Shown piece by piece: positions 61,414-64,000 of a DNA stretch of 64,000 bases. Source of the stretch: CALKZN01 sp050633785 (GTDB lineage Bacteria > Pseudomonadota > Gammaproteobacteria > Arenicellales > Arenicellaceae); NCBI GenBank assembly GCA_050633785.1, contig JBOEHE010000035.1, forward strand, positions 1 through 64,000. Reading direction: 5' to 3'. The notes beneath the pieces are model-generated. The model saw only the letters and a list, made by a program, of their open reading frames with translations. It did not search any database and was not told the origin of the DNA. The translations under genes and the position numbers were made by a program. Positions within the stretch are counted from its first letter, which is position 1; the number at the start of each line of letters is the position of its first letter.

Positions 61414-62547
61414 ATGAAATTAAAATCGATAGTATTTAGTGTAGTTATTTTTACCGTCTTGTTTGCCCTAAATGGTCATGCTCAGGGCATCAGGATTCCT
61501 CAAGGTATAGAAGTGACTCTATCTATGCCGCAACAAGTGTTTTCTGCTACTGATGATTTGACCGTATTGGTTTCTTACACCAACATCACCGACAAAAAAA
61601 TTCGAATGTTGAAGATTGGTACCGCTCTTGATGGTGGTTTGTTTAATGATATTTTGAATATTTCCAAAGGCGGAGAGAAGATTGTTTATAGTGGACCATA
61701 TTTAAAACGCCTGCCACCAGCTGATTCTGATTATATTGTTATACAGCCTCGCCAGACAAAAACAGTCTCGGTCGATATCAACAAGGCTTATGCTGTTGAT
61801 GAAAAAGGTCAATATAATTTGAGCCCTAAGCTTGCTCAAACGCGGTTTAGAGCAGACAATCCATTGGCGGCCAAGAAGGAACCCTTGACGTTTTCTCTTG
61901 AAGAAGATCGTCCGCAAGTGGCTGCTGCCAGAACGCCTAATTTTAGTAGTTGTAGTTCGGGTCGACGAAGTTTGTTGATAGCGGCTTTGGATGAAGCGGA
62001 GCGAATTTCTACCATAGCAGCGACTGACCTGGCTGATGCACCGCTGGAAATGAGGTCAGAGGCGGAGCGTTACAAACGTTGGTTTGGTTCTTATAGTGCT
62101 GGTCGTTATAACCGAGTCAGTAGTAATTTCAATAGAATCTTATCGGCAACTAGAAACCAGGTTATCAACTTTGATTGTGCCTGTCTTGATGTGCCTGCTA
62201 ATTTGCAGGATAGGGTTATTGCCTATGTGTTTACTAATGATGCCTACAGAATAAATATTTGCCCGGTGTTCTGGTTGTTACCAAATGCAGGAACAGACTC
62301 CAGGTCGGGTACTATAGTGCATGAAATCAGCCACTTCAGCATAGTTGCGGCAACCAATAATAACCCCGCCTACCCTGAAATTTATGGAACTAGCGCTGCT
62401 TTGAACCTGGCTTTTTCGAATCCGGTGCATGCTATTAATAATGCTGAAAACCACGAATATTTTGCTGAGAATACACCGAAATTCAGCATGCCTAAGAAGA
62501 AGGTATTTTCACCTGCCCCTGCTCTGCTGTTACTGCTGAATGACTAG
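61414..62547 (+). CDS. M35-like (deuterolysin/peptidyl-Lys) metalloprotease, third zinc ligand missing
   Basis: This is a 377-residue exported aspzincin-type protease. A signal peptide (residues ~1-25) is followed by the beta N-terminal domain and the catalytic domain (~175-360). The zinc motif is IVHEISHF (H303, E304, H307). The family ligand Asp, nine residues after the second His, is Asn316 here (AATNN). The next GTxxDxxYG-type element is replaced by NPAYPEIYG. NAENHEYFAEN, a strong family mark, is kept. It may be catalytically altered, or another residue may serve. A second Met at 61411 is possible. Confidence 0.75.
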   Translation: MKLKSIVFSVVIFTVLFALNGHAQGIRIPQGIEVTLSMPQQVFSATDDLTVLVSYTNITDKKIRMLKIGTALDGGLFNDILNISKGGEKIVYSGPYLKRLPPADSDYIVIQPRQTKTVSVDINKAYAVDEKGQYNLSPKLAQTRFRADNPLAAKKEPLTFSLEEDRPQVAAARTPNFSSCSSGRRSLLIAALDEAERISTIAATDLADAPLEMRSEAERYKRWFGSYSAGRYNRVSSNFNRILSATRNQVINFDCACLDVPANLQDRVIAYVFTNDAYRINICPVFWLLPNAGTDSRSGTIVHEISHFSIVAATNNNPAYPEIYGTSAALNLAFSNPVHAINNAENHEYFAENTPKFSMPKKKVFSPAPALLLLLND

Positions 62548-62593
62548 GGTCAACAGCGATTCAGAAGAGCAGGCTTAATGTATCGATGGGGGG

Positions 62594-64000
62594 TTAGATC
62601 TGTGTCAAGTTTGCGTATGCCAGCACCAGCCATTTGCTGCCTACCTCGGCAAAGTTGACTTGCACACGTGCATATTCTCCCTGACCTTCCAGGTTGATGA
62701 CTGTGCCATCACCGAATTTTGGGTGTGATACCGGGCTGCCGATACTGACACCGCTTTCGTGTTTGGCCTGTGTGTCGATCATAGCCTGGGTTTGATAAGA
62801 GCCGTATTGATGCCCTCCCCCATAAGTGTTGCTGGGTTCAGGGCGAATGACCTGAATCAACTCATCAGGAATTTCACTTAAAAAGCGTGAGGGCGAAGTG
62901 TAATTTTCTTTGCCGTATAAGCGTCGAACTTCAGCATAGGTCAGATACAGCTCCTGCATGGCTCTGGTCATGCCAACGTAACACAGTCTGCGTTCTTCCT
63001 GTAAACCATTGCCACCCTCTTCTAAGGTGCGTTGATGGGGAAACAGGCCATCTTCCAAGCCGGTTAAAAACACCAGAGGGAATTCCAGTCCCTTGGCTGT
63101 GTGCAAACTCATTAATTGTACGCAGTCTTCCCACTCTTCGGCTTGACCTTCGCCTGCTTCAAGTGATGCATGGGCTAAAAATGATGCCAGAGGTGGCAGG
63201 TCTTCACTCTCATCATGTTGGTAGTTGCGTGCGGCGCTGATTAGTTCCTGCAGGTTTTCTACTCTGGCCGCGGCCTTCTCGCCCTTTTCTTTTTCAAAGT
63301 GGGCAATCAGACCACTCAGGTCGAGCATGATGTCTATTTGGTCATGCAGTGTCTGTTCAAATATTTGTTCTTCCAGGCCATTCATGATCTCAATAAAACC
63401 AAGCAACGCTGTCTTTGCTCGGCTGGTCAGTTGGCCTTGTGTGACTAGTTGGCAGGCGGCTTCCCACAGGCTGATATTTTGCGTGCGAGCATATTCTCTG
63501 ACCTGATCGATGGTTTTATTACCAATGCCTCGCGTGGGCATATTAACAATACGCTCAAATGACGGGTCATCTGCACGGTTTATAGCGAGCCTCAGGTAGG
63601 CAAGAGCGTGTTTGATCTCAGCGCGTTCGAAAAAGCGTAAACCACCATAAACCCGATAAGGCACACCAGCATTCAGCAGGGCTTCTTCAAAGACACGGGA
63701 TTGAGCATTGGAACGATATAGAATCGCGGTTTCGCTTCGTGCACCACCCTCATCTGACCACTTTTTGATTCTATTGACCGCAAAGCGCGCTTCATCGATT
63801 TCATTAAAAGCCGTATATAACTTTACCGGCTCACCATCACCGCTGTCAGTCCACAGTTTCTTGCCCAGACGTTCATCGTTGTGTTCAATAACCGCGTTGG
63901 CGGCATTGAGAATATTGCTGGTAGATCGATAGTTCTGTTCCAGGCGGATGGTTTTGGTGTTGGCGTAGTCTTTTTCAAACTGCAGAATGTTTTCTACTTT
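62594..64000 (-). CDS. uvrD: UvrD (DNA helicase II), truncated by the window edge
   Basis: The C-terminal 468 codons of an SF1 helicase; the N-terminus lies beyond position 64000. Visible motifs include IRLEQNYRST, SETAILYRSNAQSRVFEEAL, PYRVYGGLRFFERAEIKHALAYLR, SLHTAKGLEFPLVFLTGLEDGLFPH and YVGMTRAMQELYLTYAEVRRLYG, followed by the UvrD C-terminal tail with SPVSHPKFGDGTV. UvrD unwinds DNA in mismatch and nucleotide excision repair. The frame stays open through 64000, so the GTG at 63664 is not the start. Confidence 0.95.
   Translation of the reverse strand, partial: KVENILQFEKDYANTKTIRLEQNYRSTSNILNAANAVIEHNDERLGKKLWTDSGDGEPVKLYTAFNEIDEARFAVNRIKKWSDEGGARSETAILYRSNAQSRVFEEALLNAGVPYRVYGGLRFFERAEIKHALAYLRLAINRADDPSFERIVNMPTRGIGNKTIDQVREYARTQNISLWEAACQLVTQGQLTSRAKTALLGFIEIMNGLEEQIFEQTLHDQIDIMLDLSGLIAHFEKEKGEKAAARVENLQELISAARNYQHDESEDLPPLASFLAHASLEAGEGQAEEWEDCVQLMSLHTAKGLEFPLVFLTGLEDGLFPHQRTLEEGGNGLQEERRLCYVGMTRAMQELYLTYAEVRRLYGKENYTSPSRFLSEIPDELIQVIRPEPSNTYGGGHQYGSYQTQAMIDTQAKHESGVSIGSPVSHPKFGDGTVINLEGQGEYARVQVNFAEVGSKWLVLAYANLTQI

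Noticed and set aside
1..64000. tRNA, rRNA, CRISPR array or insertion sequence
   Set aside because: Intergenic regions were read by eye; no cloverleaf, regular spacer array, transposase motif or terminal repeats with target duplication were seen.

Overview
The window reads as chromosome of a free-living gammaproteobacterium with moderate G+C (judged by eye, not computed). Supporting evidence: a SoxR regulator with a canonical SoxR box, an atypical FabH-type KAS III, an AddAB-like helicase/nuclease pair, DeaD and UvrD helicases, a YigZ protein and a Coq7-type ubiquinone hydroxylase. Several large secreted proteins fit a marine or predatory/saprophytic lifestyle, but I make no genus call. I see no rRNA, tRNA, insertion sequence or CRISPR array. 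The right edge cuts uvrD.

Layout. 0-7.5 kb (minus strand): a secreted protein of eight ~38-residue repeats; an operon of an M48 membrane protease with two YbjQ proteins; a run with a Coq7-type hydroxylase, an FAD monooxygenase, a cupin, a KAS III and a small membrane protein; a two-gene unit with a small phosphatase. 7.5-10.1 kb: a hydrolase divergent from a CGNR regulator, with nested palindromes between them, then YigZ and VanZ-like genes. 10.6-18 kb: a desulfurase-like PLP enzyme paired with an RND exporter; an LptB-like ATPase lacking its helical domain; a sulfatase divergent from a GlxA-type regulator. 18-24.8 kb: a zinc-ribbon membrane pair, a sterol-desaturase-like enzyme, SoxR with a divergent unknown gene, a nucleotidyltransferase toxin-antitoxin-like pair, a phosphoesterase and a PhoX phosphatase.

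24.9-38.1 kb is the clearest accessory region. It begins with AT-rich orphan genes (one interrupted, one resembling DUF1963), then a 1101-residue protein with collagen-like, coiled-coil, hydrophobic helical and C-terminal beta segments (toxin-like by architecture only). Two secreted repeat proteins and a DUF6000-like gene follow. 38.2-47 kb is housekeeping: AddB/AddA-like proteins, an orphan HigA-type regulator and DeaD. 47-50.5 kb is a large secreted C25 (gingipain-like) protease. 51.3-56 kb is a plus-strand series of small stress/detoxification genes behind an ArsR regulator (YCII, two SRPBCC, GFA, DUF2461, GST, TfoX-N). 56-64 kb holds a LysR/permease pair, a TPR-like protein of a type I associate with Bacteroidetes, VOC and TspO proteins, an M35-like metalloprotease preceded by a free-standing relative of its N-terminal domain, and uvrD.

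Best leads for something undescribed: the 29.4-32.7 kb protein with its orphan neighbours; the M35-like protease that lacks the usual third zinc ligand and sits beside a free prodomain relative; the helical-domain-less LptB-like protein; and the unknown gene under a SoxR-type promoter. All family calls are from recall and motif reading; no database search was possible.
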